From NCBI GenBank assembly GCA_900446925.1, contig UAVY01000008.1, positions 124,001-188,000 of the forward strand: a stretch of DNA of 64,000 nt. The letters are read 5' to 3'. Shown here piece after piece: positions 1-10,261 of this stretch. Within the stretch, counting starts at the first letter, position 1, and every line of letters begins with the position of its first letter. This DNA is from Citrobacter koseri (GTDB lineage: Bacteria > Pseudomonadota > Gammaproteobacteria > Enterobacterales > Enterobacteriaceae). The notes below the pieces were generated by a model that was not told the DNA's origin, ran no database searches, and worked only from the letters and a program-made list of their open reading frames with translations. The position numbers and the translations under genes were made by a program.

Positions 1-92
1 CAGGTCAGGGGCGCCAAAGCGATCGGCGACATAATCCCACTGCGTGCACCACGTACCCGTGACGATCCACCACCTTTGAAAAAATCGAACAT
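1..92 (-). CDS. malY: MalY, N-terminal fragment (cut by window edge, frame-disrupted)
   Basis: This is the start of the PLP-dependent beta-cystathionase MalY, which also represses the maltose regulon through MalT. The ATG lies at 92-90, 10 bases after the malX stop, as expected for a malXY operon. The peptide begins MFDF. SKVVDRHG follows only after dropping one T from a six-T run, and WDYVADRFGAPDL only after dropping one G from a GGG. So two single-base insertions occur within the first 60 bases. The identification rests on matching these short blocks to remembered MalY and on the operon position; the rest of the gene is outside the window. Confidence 0.75.
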   Translation of the reverse strand, partial: MFDFFKGGGSSRVRGARSGIMSPIALAPLT

Positions 93-102
93 ATCGTTGT
101 CC

Positions 103-1697
103 TTATGCCTCAACCGTGTTCATCAGACCCGCCATTTCATCCTTAACGGACTGTACCTGAGGGCCAATAACCACCTGTAAGTTATGTTGATTCAGCTGTA
201 CTACGCCGATAGCGCGATTGTCCTTCAGCGCCTGTACATTCACAAGCGACATATCCTTCACTGACAGACGCAGACGGGTAATGCAGTTATCCAGGCTGAC
301 GATATTTTCACTGCCGCCAAGCGCGGCCAGAATCGCCGGGACGTTATAGCCTGATTTCCCTGGCGCGCCCGCCATGACTTTTTCAATATTGCTGGCGATT
401 TCGGTATCGCGGCCCGGCGTTTTCAGATTAAAGCGCGTAATGGCGAAACGGAAGATGACGTAGTACACCGCGAACCAGATGGCGGCGACCACCGGAAACC
501 AGATACCACTTGGTCGACAGACCGTGCAGGATCCCGAATACCACAAAGTCGATGATGTTGCCGTCGGTGTTGCCGATGGTGACGCCGAGGATCGCCATGA
601 TGGTGAATCCCAGACCTGTCAGCAGGGCGTGAATCACATACAGCACAGGCGCGACGAACAGGAACAGGAATTCCAGCGGCTCTGTGGTACCGCCAACGAC
701 ACAGGCGATAAGGCCAGAAATCAGCAGCCCCTTAATTTTGTGACGATTTTCAGGACGCGCGCAGTGGTACATCGCCAACGCGGCGCCCGGCAAGCCGCCG
801 AGGAAGGCAGGCATTTTCCCCTGAGACAGGAAGCGGGTCGCACTTTCAGAGAAGCCGTGCGTTGTCGGGCAGCTCAGCTGCGCCTGGAAAATGGTCAACG
901 CGCCGCTCACGCTATGGCCGCAGACTTCCTGAGTACCGCCCGCTTCGGTAAAGCGAATCAGCGCGACAAGAATGTGGTGCAGGCCGAACGGCAGCAGCAG
1001 GCGCTCACCCGTACCAAAGATCATCGGGCCGAAATCACCCGCGCTATTGATAATGTGGCCCAGACCGCTGATGCCCATTGCAAAAACAGGCCATACCAGC
1101 GGAATGACCAGCCCGACCAGTCCCATCACCACGGAAGAGACGATCGGCACGAAACGCGTACCGCCAAAGAAAGCCAGCGCATCGGGCAGACGAATATTGT
1201 GGAAACGCTCATGCAGCATCCAGACAACGATACCGGCGATCACCGCCCCCAGAATCCCCGTGTCGATAGACTGAATCCCGAGGATATTCTGTACGTTATT
1301 GGCTTTCAGAATGGCGGCGTCAGTCGTCGGCAGAATGCCTTTCGCCGTTAACCAGAAGTTCACGGCAAGGTTCATTACGGCGTAACCGACGAAACCGGCA
1401 AACGCGGCGACACCTTTGTTTTCACGCGCCAGACCGAGCGGAATTGCGATACAAAACATCACCGGGAGGAAGCTAAAAGCGAACGAGCCGACTTTACTCA
1501 TCCAGGTAAAGATGGCCTGTAGCACCGGGTTGCCCAGCGCCGGGAGCAGGGTGACGACATCGTGGCTGCTTAACGAGCTGCCGATCCCCAGCATGATCCC
1601 GCAGAAAAGAGAGCAGCGCCACGGGCAGCATAAACGTTTTACCCAACTGCTGGAAAAATTCCCATAACGTTATTTTTGGTGTTGTCTTCGTCGTCAT
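103..1697 (-). CDS. malX: PTS system maltose/glucose-type EIICB component MalX (frame-disrupted)
   Basis: Inner-membrane permease (EIIC) fused to a cytoplasmic EIIB domain. It can transport and phosphorylate glucose and maltose in E. coli. The start MTTKTTPK at 1697 and the end at 103 span 1595 bases, two more than the 530-codon family gene. The membrane domain covers about residues 1-420. The C-terminal EIIB domain carries the phospho-cysteine in the motif DNCITRLRL. The frame breaks near 1606 (extra T in TTTT, after LLSF) and near 512 (extra T in GGTTTCC, after TKWYLV). Removing both restores a full-length protein. It is divergent from malI and repressed by MalI through the operators between them. 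Confidence 0.93.
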
Positions 1698-1748
1698 CTA
1701 ACGACTCCTCGTGAAAAAGAAGGCTGTGGTCAATTATTTGAGCGAGAA

Positions 1749-1764
1749 GATAAAACGTTTTACC
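1749..1764. promoter_or_regulatory. MalI operator, malX side
   Basis: GATAAAACGTTTTACC is a near-perfect palindrome. It differs at one base from the perfect copy 79 bases away on the malI side. It lies 52-67 bases upstream of the malX start, where the LacI-family repressor MalI is known to bind. Confidence 0.85.
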
Positions 1765-1766
1765 TA

Positions 1767-1791
1767 ATTTTAGTGCGGCGCAAATCACATT
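1767..1791. promoter_or_regulatory. CRP site in the malX-malI intergenic region
   Basis: The right half AAATCACATT matches the CRP consensus half-site exactly. The left half (TTTAGTGCG) is weaker. The site sits between the two MalI operators; in E. coli CRP activates both divergent promoters here. Confidence 0.6.
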
Positions 1792-1827
1792 ATCGAACGA
1801 TAATAAAGCGTATAAATATAAGTGATT

Positions 1828-1843
1828 GATAAAACGTTTTATC
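1828..1843. promoter_or_regulatory. MalI operator, malI side
   Basis: GATAAAACGTTTTATC is a perfect 16-bp palindrome and the known MalI binding sequence. It lies 31-46 bases upstream of the malI ATG and would give autoregulation. Confidence 0.88.
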
Positions 1844-1873
1844 TGTCACGTTATCAGGGAGCTTTCTTTTTTC

Positions 1874-2903
1874 ATGGCTATAGCCAAAAAAACCACCATC
1901 CATGATGTCGCGTTGGCGGCTGGCGTCTCCGTCAGTACCGTCTCATTAGTGCTCAGTGGCAAAGGGCGGATTTCGTCAGCCACCGGCGAGCGGGTTAACG
2001 CGGCGATTGAACAGCTGGGCTTTGTGCGTAACCGCCAGGCATCGGCGCTTCGCGGTGGGCAAAGCGGCGTCATTGGGCTGATTGTGCGCGATCTGTCTGC
2101 GCCTTTTTATGCGGAACTCACGGCCGGGTTGACAGAGGCGCTGGAAGCGCAGGGGCGCATGGTCTTTTTGTTGCACGGCGGTCAGGATGGCGAACAGCTG
2201 AGTCAGCGCTTCCGCTATGCTCCTTAATCAGGGTGTGGATGGCGTGGTGATCGCCGGAGCGGCGGGTAGCAGCGATGCGCTCCGGGAACGGGCAGAAGAA
2301 AAAGGGATTCCGGTGGTGTTTGCCTCGCGCGCCAGTTATCTGGAAGAGGTGGATACTGTCCGGCCGGATAACATGCAGGCGGCGCAGCTACTGACGGAAC
2401 ATCTGATTCGCCTTGGGCATCAGCGGATCGCGTGGCTGGGAGGGCAAAGCTCCTCATTAACGCGCGCGGAGCGCGTCGGCGGCTATTGCGCGACGCTGCT
2501 GAAGTTTGGGTTGCCTTTTCACAGCGACTGGGTGCTGGAGTGCGCATCCAGCCAGAAGCAGGCCGCCGAAGCCATTACCGCATTATTGCGGCATAACCCG
2601 ACCATCAGCGCAGTGGTGTGCTACAACGAAACCATTGCGATGGGAGCATGGTTTGGCCTGATGAAAGCGGGGCGGCAGAGTGGTGAAATTGGCGTTGATC
2701 GCTATTTTGAACAACAGATCTCGCTGGCGGCGTTTGCTGATGTGGCGGAAAACGTGCTGGACGATCTGCCGATCATCTGGGCCAGCACGCCAGCCCGCGA
2801 AATTGGCTATACCCTTGCGGAGCGCATCTTGCAACGGATTGGTCATGAAGAGAGCCATTCGCGCAGCCAGACCATTTCCGCTCGTCTGGTGACGCAAAAA
2901 TAG
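1874..2903 (+). CDS. malI: Maltose regulon repressor MalI, LacI family (frame-disrupted)
   Basis: Represses the divergent malXY operon and itself. The N-terminal LacI helix-turn-helix reads TIHDVALAAGVSVSTVS, followed by the hinge and a periplasmic-binding-like effector domain. The ATG at 1874 is chosen because MAIAKKTTIHD aligns with the known start; the upstream in-frame extension would run through the operator. The frame breaks near 2215 (extra C in TTCCGC), after the stretch SQRF. Removing it gives 342 codons plus stop, the E. coli length. It ends in LVTQK at 2903. Confidence 0.93.
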
Positions 2904-2972
2904 CGTAGCGGGACAGGTGTTTGAATAGCGGCCCGACGGAAAGTCCCGCCGGGCGCGGGACGTACAGAAAAC

Positions 2973-4482
2973 TTACTGCTGAGGAATAGCCGGAGCGTCC
3001 GGCACGGAGAGCGCAGGCATACCAAACATGCCGACAAACTCTTCCAGCGTCATTTTTTGCCCGTTGAGCGTTACCTGACCATTGGCATACTGTAGGTTGG
3101 TGGCGATGGTATTATCCTGCAACGTGGTGATGCGGAACATTTGCCCCATCGCGGCTAACCCTTTGACTTGTTGATTCGCCAGCTTATCGGCATCTTCCTG
3201 CTGATAACCTTCCAGTCTGGCGACCTGAGTCATAAACTCAACGGCCATATCCATCGGGATCGTCAGCTTCGCGTCAAGAGATTTAACGGAACGATCCACT
3301 TCCTGAGTCAGCGTTTGCGGTTCTTCAGTGGTCGCGGCCGGATCTTTCAGGAACAAGGAGAGGTTCAGCGCGGTCTCGCCTTTAGCGTTTTTCCAGCTTA
3401 ACGGCGCGACGGTAATCACCGGTTCGCCCTTCATCAGCAGCGGCAGGGCGCCAAAGAACGCTTCGGTCACTTTCTCCTGATAAAGTTCAGGATTTTGCAC
3501 CACCTCGGGTTGCGTCATCAGCGCCTGAGTCTGAGCGTTATACTGGCGGCTAAACTGGTGCCATGCTTCGCCATCGATCTGTCCCACTTTCAGCGTCAGC
3601 TTGCCGCTACCCAGATCCTGATTCTGCACTTTAAGGCTGTTCAGCGAGTAATCCAGCTGGCTATTGATGGTTTTGCCGTCGTTGACGAGATCGGACTTAC
3701 CGTCGATCACCATGCCTTCCAGCACGGCCATCTCTTTACCTTCTACCGATACCGTCATTTTTTCCAGCGACAGCGTCTGGTTGCCAATACGCTCGCCGAA
3801 GCTGGCCAGAGTGCTGGAACCGTCGGTTTTCAGGTTATTAAAAGTAATCTGGACTTTCTGGTTATATTCGTTGACGGCATCCACCAGGCCGCTTTGCGCT
3901 TCGCCTGACAGTGAAACAACATTGCCGTCTTTATCGGCATTCAGCTGAAATTCCCCGCCGCTAAAGGCGACTTTTTCACCGTTATTTTCATAATTCAACG
4001 GCTTGAGGGAGATATCTGAGCGGGTATCGCCGCCATAACCAATCCGGGAATTAATCTCGACCGGCGTCTCGCCCTTTGCGATATCAAACAACGGTCTGGT
4101 GACGTCGTTGTTGACCAGGGTCGTCTTCACCGAGGCCATCGCAGGGATAAGGTTAAACGATTTCAACTGTGCGAACGGGAAAGGGCCATGATCCACCGCT
4201 TCGTTCAGTACGACGCTTTGTCCTGGTTTCAGCCAGGGGGTTTTCCTTGCCTTCGACAGGCTTCGCCACCAGCTGTAACTGGCTGCTGAAAATGCCGCGC
4301 TGGTAGTTTTGATAGCTCAGCTCAATGGCGGCTTCAGGCGCCGTGCGTTTAAGCTGCTCATTTGCCTGATTCACCATCTGTGCGAGATGCGTTTCCAGTT
4401 TTTTCCCGGTGTACCAGGCCCCGCCTGTCCAGACCACGCCCAGGGCGACGATCACACCTGTAGCTACCAGCGATTTTTTCAT
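2973..4482 (-). CDS. ydgA: YdgA family protein, DUF945 (frame-disrupted)
   Basis: Conserved envelope protein of unknown biochemical role (DUF945). The start is at 4482 (MKKSLVATG), followed by one N-terminal hydrophobic segment that acts as signal anchor, then a long soluble beta-rich region exported to the periplasm. It ends PDAPAIPQQ. One frame break near 4238 is caused by an extra C in a five-C run after EGKENP. Without it the gene is 502 codons, exactly the E. coli length. It lies downstream of manA on the same strand, separated by a hairpin. Confidence 0.9.
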
Positions 4483-4505
4483 ATCGATTATCCATAAAAA
4501 TGAAA

Positions 4506-4527
4506 CCAGGCGGATTAAACCGCCTGG
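4506..4527 (-). terminator. Hairpin downstream of manA
   Basis: An 8-bp stem, CCAGGCGG with CCGCCTGG, separated by ATTAAA. It is followed on the minus strand by TTTCATTTTT. It probably ends or attenuates manA transcription before ydgA. Confidence 0.6.
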
Positions 4528-4585
4528 AGAAGTTGTGAGCCTTTAACTAGCTTAGCAAGAGTTGGTTAAAAAATTCAGTATGTTG

Positions 4586-5761
4586 CTACAGCTTGTTGTA
4601 AACCCTGGCCAAACGGCCCACGCCGCTGGCGTTGACCGGAGACTCATCAGCGCCGATAAACGCGGATTCGCCGGGTTTCAGCACCAGACGCTGCTCGCCC
4701 TTGCTCAGAACCGCTTCGCCTTCCACGCAGAACAGAATGGCGGCGCTCTGCTGGCTGATGGCCGTTTCCTGAGCGGAGAGGTCATGCAGCGAAAACGCGA
4801 AATCCTCCACCGGAATCGGGAAGTCCAGTTCCGCACCGTGTTTTACCGGCGTTGTCAGCAGCTGATCGGCAGGTTTGGCAACGAATTTGACGTTTGCGAC
4901 CAGTTCAGGAATGTCGATATATTTCGGCGTCAGCCCGGCGCGCAGGACGTTATCGGAGTTCGCCATCACTTCCAGCGCCACACCCTGCAAATAGGCATGA
5001 GGCGTTTCGGCAAACAGGAACATGGCTTCGCCAGGGTTCAGCTTGACCACGTTCAGCAGCAGTGGAGAGAAGAGGCCGCTGTCATCCGGGTAAAATTCGG
5101 ATATGACGCGGATCGTCTGCCACGGTTCACCCTGTTGGCTGTTCAGCGCCGCTTTCAGTACCGCCAGCGCGCGGGATTTTTCATCGCCCTGCATATTGAG
5201 CAGGCTGGCGAACAGTTGGCTCAGGCGTTCGGCATTCGGCTCTTGCAGGAAGTGGGCAATGGCGGTATGCGCGCCGGAAACAGGTTGCAGCAGGGAGACA
5301 ATCTCAGAGAACTCGCGGAATGCGTTCATCGCCAGGAACGGCGTCAGGGCAAAGACCAGTTCAGGCTTGTGGTTCGGATCTTTATAGTTACGCTCGGCGG
5401 CATCCATCGGAATACCGGCCGCATTCTCTTTCGCGAAACCCATTTCTGAGTTGTGTTTATTCGGATGAACCTGGATGGAAAGCGGCTGCGCGGCACACAG
5501 CACTTTAAACAGGAAGGGCAGCTCGCCAAAACGTTTTGCGACAGACTCGCCCAGCAGTGTGGCTTTATCGTGCTCAATCACGTCGCGTAACGAGACGGCT
5601 TTCCCGTCAGCGCCTTCAATTCGGGAGCTGCTCTTGGGATGGGCGCCCATCCAGAGCTCTGCCATTGGCTGCTGAGACGGATTCGCAATGCCGTAGAGTT
5701 CCGTTAACGCAGTTTTACTACCCCATGCATAGTTTTGCACTGAGTTGATGAGTTTTTGCAT
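4586..5761 (-). CDS. manA: Mannose-6-phosphate isomerase (class I)
   Basis: Interconverts mannose 6-phosphate and fructose 6-phosphate, giving mannose catabolism and the GDP-mannose precursor supply. It is a zinc-dependent cupin enzyme. The zinc/active-site blocks are visible as PLSIQVHPNK and, further on, the segment around FLFAETPHAYLQG. The frame is open and intact at 391 residues, the family length. I place the start at 5761 (MQKLINSVQNYAWG); the longer in-frame extension upstream has no homology. It stands next to fumA in the opposite orientation, as in E. coli. Confidence 0.96.
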   Translation of the reverse strand: MQKLINSVQNYAWGSKTALTELYGIANPSQQPMAELWMGAHPKSSSRIEGADGKAVSLRDVIEHDKATLLGESVAKRFGELPFLFKVLCAAQPLSIQVHPNKHNSEMGFAKENAAGIPMDAAERNYKDPNHKPELVFALTPFLAMNAFREFSEIVSLLQPVSGAHTAIAHFLQEPNAERLSQLFASLLNMQGDEKSRALAVLKAALNSQQGEPWQTIRVISEFYPDDSGLFSPLLLNVVKLNPGEAMFLFAETPHAYLQGVALEVMANSDNVLRAGLTPKYIDIPELVANVKFVAKPADQLLTTPVKHGAELDFPIPVEDFAFSLHDLSAQETAISQQSAAILFCVEGEAVLSKGEQRLVLKPGESAFIGADESPVNASGVGRLARVYNKL

Positions 5762-6026
5762 TATCAAGCCCTGTTTCAATATGGAAATTAATTCGCGTAT
5801 TAAACCAAGAAACCCGCGGGAAGTAACCTCTGCGCGCAAAAAGTCGTACTTGTCTCAGTTTTTGTTAAAAAATTGTGTAGGATAGTGTAACTCGCTTTTT
5901 ACACCCTGACGCATTTCGGGTTGCAGGACAATAACATGTCTGCCGCTGGAGGCGTGACGGGGTAAGGCAGGGGCAATGGAACATCTGCCCAGAGAATAAC
6001 CAGACCGAGCAGTAAGTGAGAGAACA

Positions 6027-7673
6027 ATGTCGAACAAACCCTTCCATTATCAGGCTCCTTTTCCCCTCAAAAAGGACGATACCGAATATTACCTGCTGAC
6101 CAGTGAACACGTTTCCGTTGCGAATTTGAAGGGACAGGAAGTGCTTAAGGTCGCTCCTGAAGCGCTGACGCTGGATGGCGCGTCAGGCATTCCACGATGC
6201 TTCGTTTATGCTGCGCCCTGCGCATCAACAGCAGGTCGCTGATATCCTGCGCGACCCGGACGCCAGCGAAAACGATAAATATGTCGCGCTGCAATTCCTG
6301 CGCAATTCGGACATTGCCGCAAAAGGGATTTTACCAACCTGCCAGGACACCGGTACGGCCATTATTGTTGGCAAAAAAGGCCAGCGCGTCTGGACTGGCG
6401 GCGGTGATGAGGCTGCGCTGGCGCGCGGCGTTTATAACACTTACATCGAAGATAACCTGCGCTATTCGCAAAATGCCCCGCTGGATATGTATAAAGAGGT
6501 CAATACCGGCACCAACCTGCCCGCGCAGATTGATCTCTACAGCGTTGATGGCGATGAATACAAATTCCTGTGTATCGCCAAAGGCGGCGGTTCCGCCAAC
6601 AAAACCTATCTGTATCAGGAAACCAAAGCGCTGCTGACGCCGGGCAAACTGAAAAATTACCTGGTCGATAAAATGCGCACTCTGGGGACGGCGGCCTGTC
6701 CTCCGTATCACATCGCCTTCGTGATCGGCGGGACGTCGGCGGAAGCAACGCTGAAAACGGTTAAGCTGGCCTCCGCAAAATACTATGACGAACTGCCGAC
6801 GGAAGGGAACGAACACGGTCAGGCATTCCGCGACGTGGAGCTGGAAAAAGAGTTGCTGACGGAAGCGCAGAATCTCGGGTTAGGCGCCCAGTTCGGCGGT
6901 AAATATTTTGCCCATGATATCCGCGTCATTCGTTTACCGCGTCACGGCGCGTCCTGTCCGGTCGGGATGGGCGTCTCCTGCTCTGCGGATCGCAATATTA
7001 AAGCGAAGATCAACCGCAAAGGTATCTGGATCGAGAAACTGGAACATAATCCGGGTAAATATATTCCTGAAGAATTGCGCCAGGCAGGCGAAGGCGAGGC
7101 GGTTCGCGTTGACCTCAATCAGCCAATGAAAGCGATCCTGCAACAGTTGTCGCAGTATCCGGTTTCAACTCGTCTGTCGCTGAACGGGACGATTATTGTG
7201 GGGCGTGATATCGCGCACGCCAAACTGAAAGAACGGATGGACCGTGGCGAAGGGTTGCCGCAGTATGTTAAAGATCATCCGATCTACTACGCGGGCCGGC
7301 AAAAACGCCTGAAGGATACGCGTCCGGTTCGCTGGGGCCAACGACCGCAGGACGTATGGACTCTTACGTCGATCAGCTTCAGTCGCAGGGCGGCAGTATG
7401 ATTATGCTGGCCAAAGGCAACCGTAGCCAACAGGTGACCGATGCCTGCCATAAACACGGCGGCTTCTATCTGGGCAGCATTGGCGGGCCTGCCGCCGTGC
7501 TGGCGCAGGGCAGCATCAGGAGTCTGGAATGCGTGGAATACCCTGAACTGGGGATGGAAGCGATCTGGAAAATTGAAGTGGAAGATTTTCCGGCCTTTAT
7601 CCTGGTGGATGACAAAGGCAATGATTTCTTCCAGCAAATTCAGACTTCGCAGTGCACGCGCTGCGTAAAGTAA
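6027..7673 (+). CDS. fumA: Class I (4Fe-4S) fumarate hydratase FumA (frame-disrupted)
   Basis: TCA-cycle enzyme that hydrates fumarate to malate; oxygen-labile with a [4Fe-4S] cluster. A cluster cysteine lies in [10 protein letters not shown]. The span is exactly 549 codons (548 residues plus stop). An insertion near 6174 (extra G in CTGGATG, before [11 protein letters not shown]) and a deletion near 7293 (CCC reduced to CC, before AKTPEG) cancel each other. It starts MSNKPFHYQ at 6027 and ends QCTRCVK. It is followed by fumC, as in E. coli. Confidence 0.95.
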
Positions 7674-7695
7674 GACAATAAGAAGGTACATTTGC

Positions 7696-7726
7696 AGGCC
7701 GGGTAAGGCGCTGTGCCGCCCGGCAT
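7696..7726. repeat. REP element between fumA and fumC
   Basis: A GC-rich imperfect palindrome (GGCCGGGTAAGGCG with GCCGCCCGGC) typical of enterobacterial REP/BIME units, placed just after the fumA stop. Confidence 0.7.
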
Positions 7727-7832
7727 TTCAGAAGCGCACAAAGCGCCATGCAGTATTTATGAAGCAATCAATACTTAATCCTGACAGGTGTGTGAGCATG
7801 TCCTCAACTTCATTGTTAACAAGGAGAAAGTA

Positions 7833-9237
7833 ATGACGACGGTACGCTGCGAGAAAGATTCGATGGGCGGGATTGATGTTCCGGCAGACAAACTTTGGGG
7901 AGCGCAAACCCAACGATCGCTGGAGCATTTTCGTATCTCCACGGAGAAAATGCCCGTCTCGCTGATCCATGCGCTGGCGCTGACCAAGCGTGCGGCAGCC
8001 AAAGTTAACGAGGACTTAGGGCTGCTGTCGGCGGAAAAAGCCTCCGCCATTATGCAGGCGGCTGATGAAGTGCTGGCCGATAAACATCCCGACGAATTTC
8101 CGCTGGCGATCTGGCAAACCGGGTCGGGCACGCAAAGCAACATGAACATGAACGAAGTGCTGGCGAACCGCGCGAGCGAACTGCTGGGCGGCGTTCGCGG
8201 CATGGAGCGCAAAGTTCACCCGAACGATGACGTTAATAAAAGCCAAAGTTCGAACGACGTCTTCCCAACCGCGATGCACGTTGCGGCGCTGCTGGCGCTA
8301 CGCAAGCATCTCATCCCGCAGCTTAATGTCCTGACCGATACGCTGCGCAAAAAGTCCCATGCGTTTGCCGACATTGTGAAAATTGGCCGCACGCACTTGC
8401 AGGATGCGACGCCGCTGACGCTCGGTCAGGAAATTTCCGGCTGGGTGGCGATGCTGGAGCACAATCTCAAACATATTGAAAATAGCCTGCCGCATGTGGC
8501 GGAGCTGGCGTTGGGCGGCACGGCGGTGGGCACCGGGTTGAACACCCATCCTGAATATGCCCGCCGCGTGGCGGATGAGCTGGCGGTGATCACCTGCGCG
8601 CCATTTGTGACGGCGCCGAACAAGTTTGAAGCGCTGGCGACCTGTGATGCGCTGGTTCATGCGCACGGCGCGCTAAAAGGGCTGGCGGCGTCGCTGATGA
8701 AAATTGCCAATGACGTTCGCTGGCTGGCCTCTGGCCCTCGATGCGGCATTGGTGAAATTGCCATTCCTGAAAACGAGCCGGGCAGTTCGATTATGCCAGG
8801 CAAAGTGAACCCGACCCAGTGCGAGGCGCTGACCATGCTCTGCTGTCAGGTGATGGGCAACGATGTGGCTATCAATATGGGCGGGGGCGTCGGGAAACTT
8901 TGAGCTTAACGTCTATCGCCCGATGGTTATCCATAATTTCCTGCAATCGGTACGCCTGTTGGCGGATGGGATGGAAAGCTTTAATGCGCACTGTGCGGTC
9001 GGTATTGAGCCAAACCGTGAGCGTATTAATCAACTGCTCAATGAATCGCTGATGCTGGTCACCGCGCTCAACACGCACATCGGCTATGACAAAGCGGCGG
9101 AGATCGCCAAAAAAGCGCACAAGGAAGGGCTGACCTTAAAAGCCTCCGCCCTGGCGCTGGGGTATCTCACTGAAGCCGAGTTTGATAGCTGGGTGCGCCC
9201 GGAACTGATGGTGGGCAGCATGAAGCCCGGCCGTTAA
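7833..9237 (+). CDS. fumC: Class II fumarase FumC (frame-disrupted)
   Basis: Iron-independent, oxygen-stable fumarase used aerobically and under superoxide or iron stress. The superfamily signature [11 protein letters not shown] is present. The start [13 protein letters not shown] at 7833 has a good AAGGAG ribosome site; an upstream in-frame ATG is not conserved. The frame breaks at about 8882-8886 (five Gs in place of four, after AINMG). Correction gives 467 residues, the E. coli length. It ends VGSMKPGR at 9237. Confidence 0.95.
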
Positions 9238-10164
9238 TCCGCCACATACAGGTGCAACCGGGGGATGATAAGTCGCAACGGTTGCGCCTGGGGCTTAAAG
9301 CGGTGCTGAACATTGTCCGCATCGTAATTCAGTAGTTCGCCGATATCCGGCACGGTCATGCCTTTATCGGTATTGATCAGCGCGATAAGCGGCGTCGGGC
9401 AGGCGTGTTGAACCTGTTTCTGCTGCCCTTTGTACCAGACGCGGGCAATCGGCTGTACCTTCACCGGTCTTTTAATCTTCAGCCGCGCCTGTTGCGGCAG
9501 GGCGGCGATATCCTGATATTCGCGCTCCAGCCTGGCCTGCCACTCTTCGCGCGTCCAGGGATGCACGCTGCGCGGTGTGTTCAGGCTTTTCTCCAGTTGC
9601 GCCAGCACCTCATCCCGGCGCAGATTCTTAATAATGTGCTTGTTGGCCCAGCCAAAACGGAGGGTGGCGGGATTCTTGATCACCGTTAACGCGCGGTAGG
9701 CATTCAACGTGATAAGACCGGGCAGATGGCGGATGCACCCACTCAAAACGCGCCGCTGACGGCAATCCTGATTCCACCGTCACAATACGCTCAAATGTCG
9801 TTTTTAACTGATTGATGTGCTGGATCTGGTTTTCCAGCGCGGCCTGCGTGGCATCATCAACCTGATAGCACAATACGCCGGGCAGGCGAACCGCCGCTTT
9901 GCTGCTGCGATTTTCAGACTGTTGCTGAATAAACAGGTGGCGATAGTGGCGCAGCGCCAGCGATTCGGCCTCTTTTCCCAGATGCTGCTCCACCGCAATG
10001 GTCGCCAGAGGGTTGTGCTCCGCCTCTTTGGTCACTTCGGGGAGGGAGAAGACGCGGGCAATCAGCAGCGGTTGCTGTTCGAGATTTTCTGTCAGGGTTG
10101 CCAGGGCGTGTTCTGTCTGGCGAAAAGTACCATTCAGACGTTCGACAAGATCGTAACGGGCCAT
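9234..10164 (-). CDS. tus: DNA replication terminus site-binding protein Tus (frame-disrupted)
   Basis: Binds Ter sites and blocks DnaB helicase from one direction, trapping forks in the terminus. It starts [14 protein letters not shown] at 10164 and ends [10 protein letters not shown], convergent with fumC and overlapping its stop. The break near 9738 is an extra C (CATCCGCC) after FEWVH; removing it gives 309 residues, the E. coli length. A Ter site sits 33 bases upstream of the start, the same arrangement as the autoregulatory TerB of E. coli. Confidence 0.94.
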
Positions 10165-10196
10165 ATCACCACCATTTCAGTGTCGCAGAAAGAAGG

Positions 10197-10219
10197 ATGT
10201 TAGTTACAACATACTTACT
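10197..10219 (-). promoter_or_regulatory. Ter replication-arrest site (TerB-like)
   Basis: The minus strand carries the core GTATGTTGTAACTA, which matches the Ter consensus including the strictly conserved GTTGTAAC block. It overlaps the expected tus promoter. By analogy with E. coli Ter polarity, forks moving from high to low coordinates would be arrested. Confidence 0.9.
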
Positions 10220-10261
10220 GTATATCACATCATACCCGGCCTGACCATTGTGCGCTATGCG

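Noticed and set aside
4562..5449. A 295-codon open frame antisense to manA
   Set aside because: The opposite strand encodes intact ManA; the antisense product has no recognisable motif.
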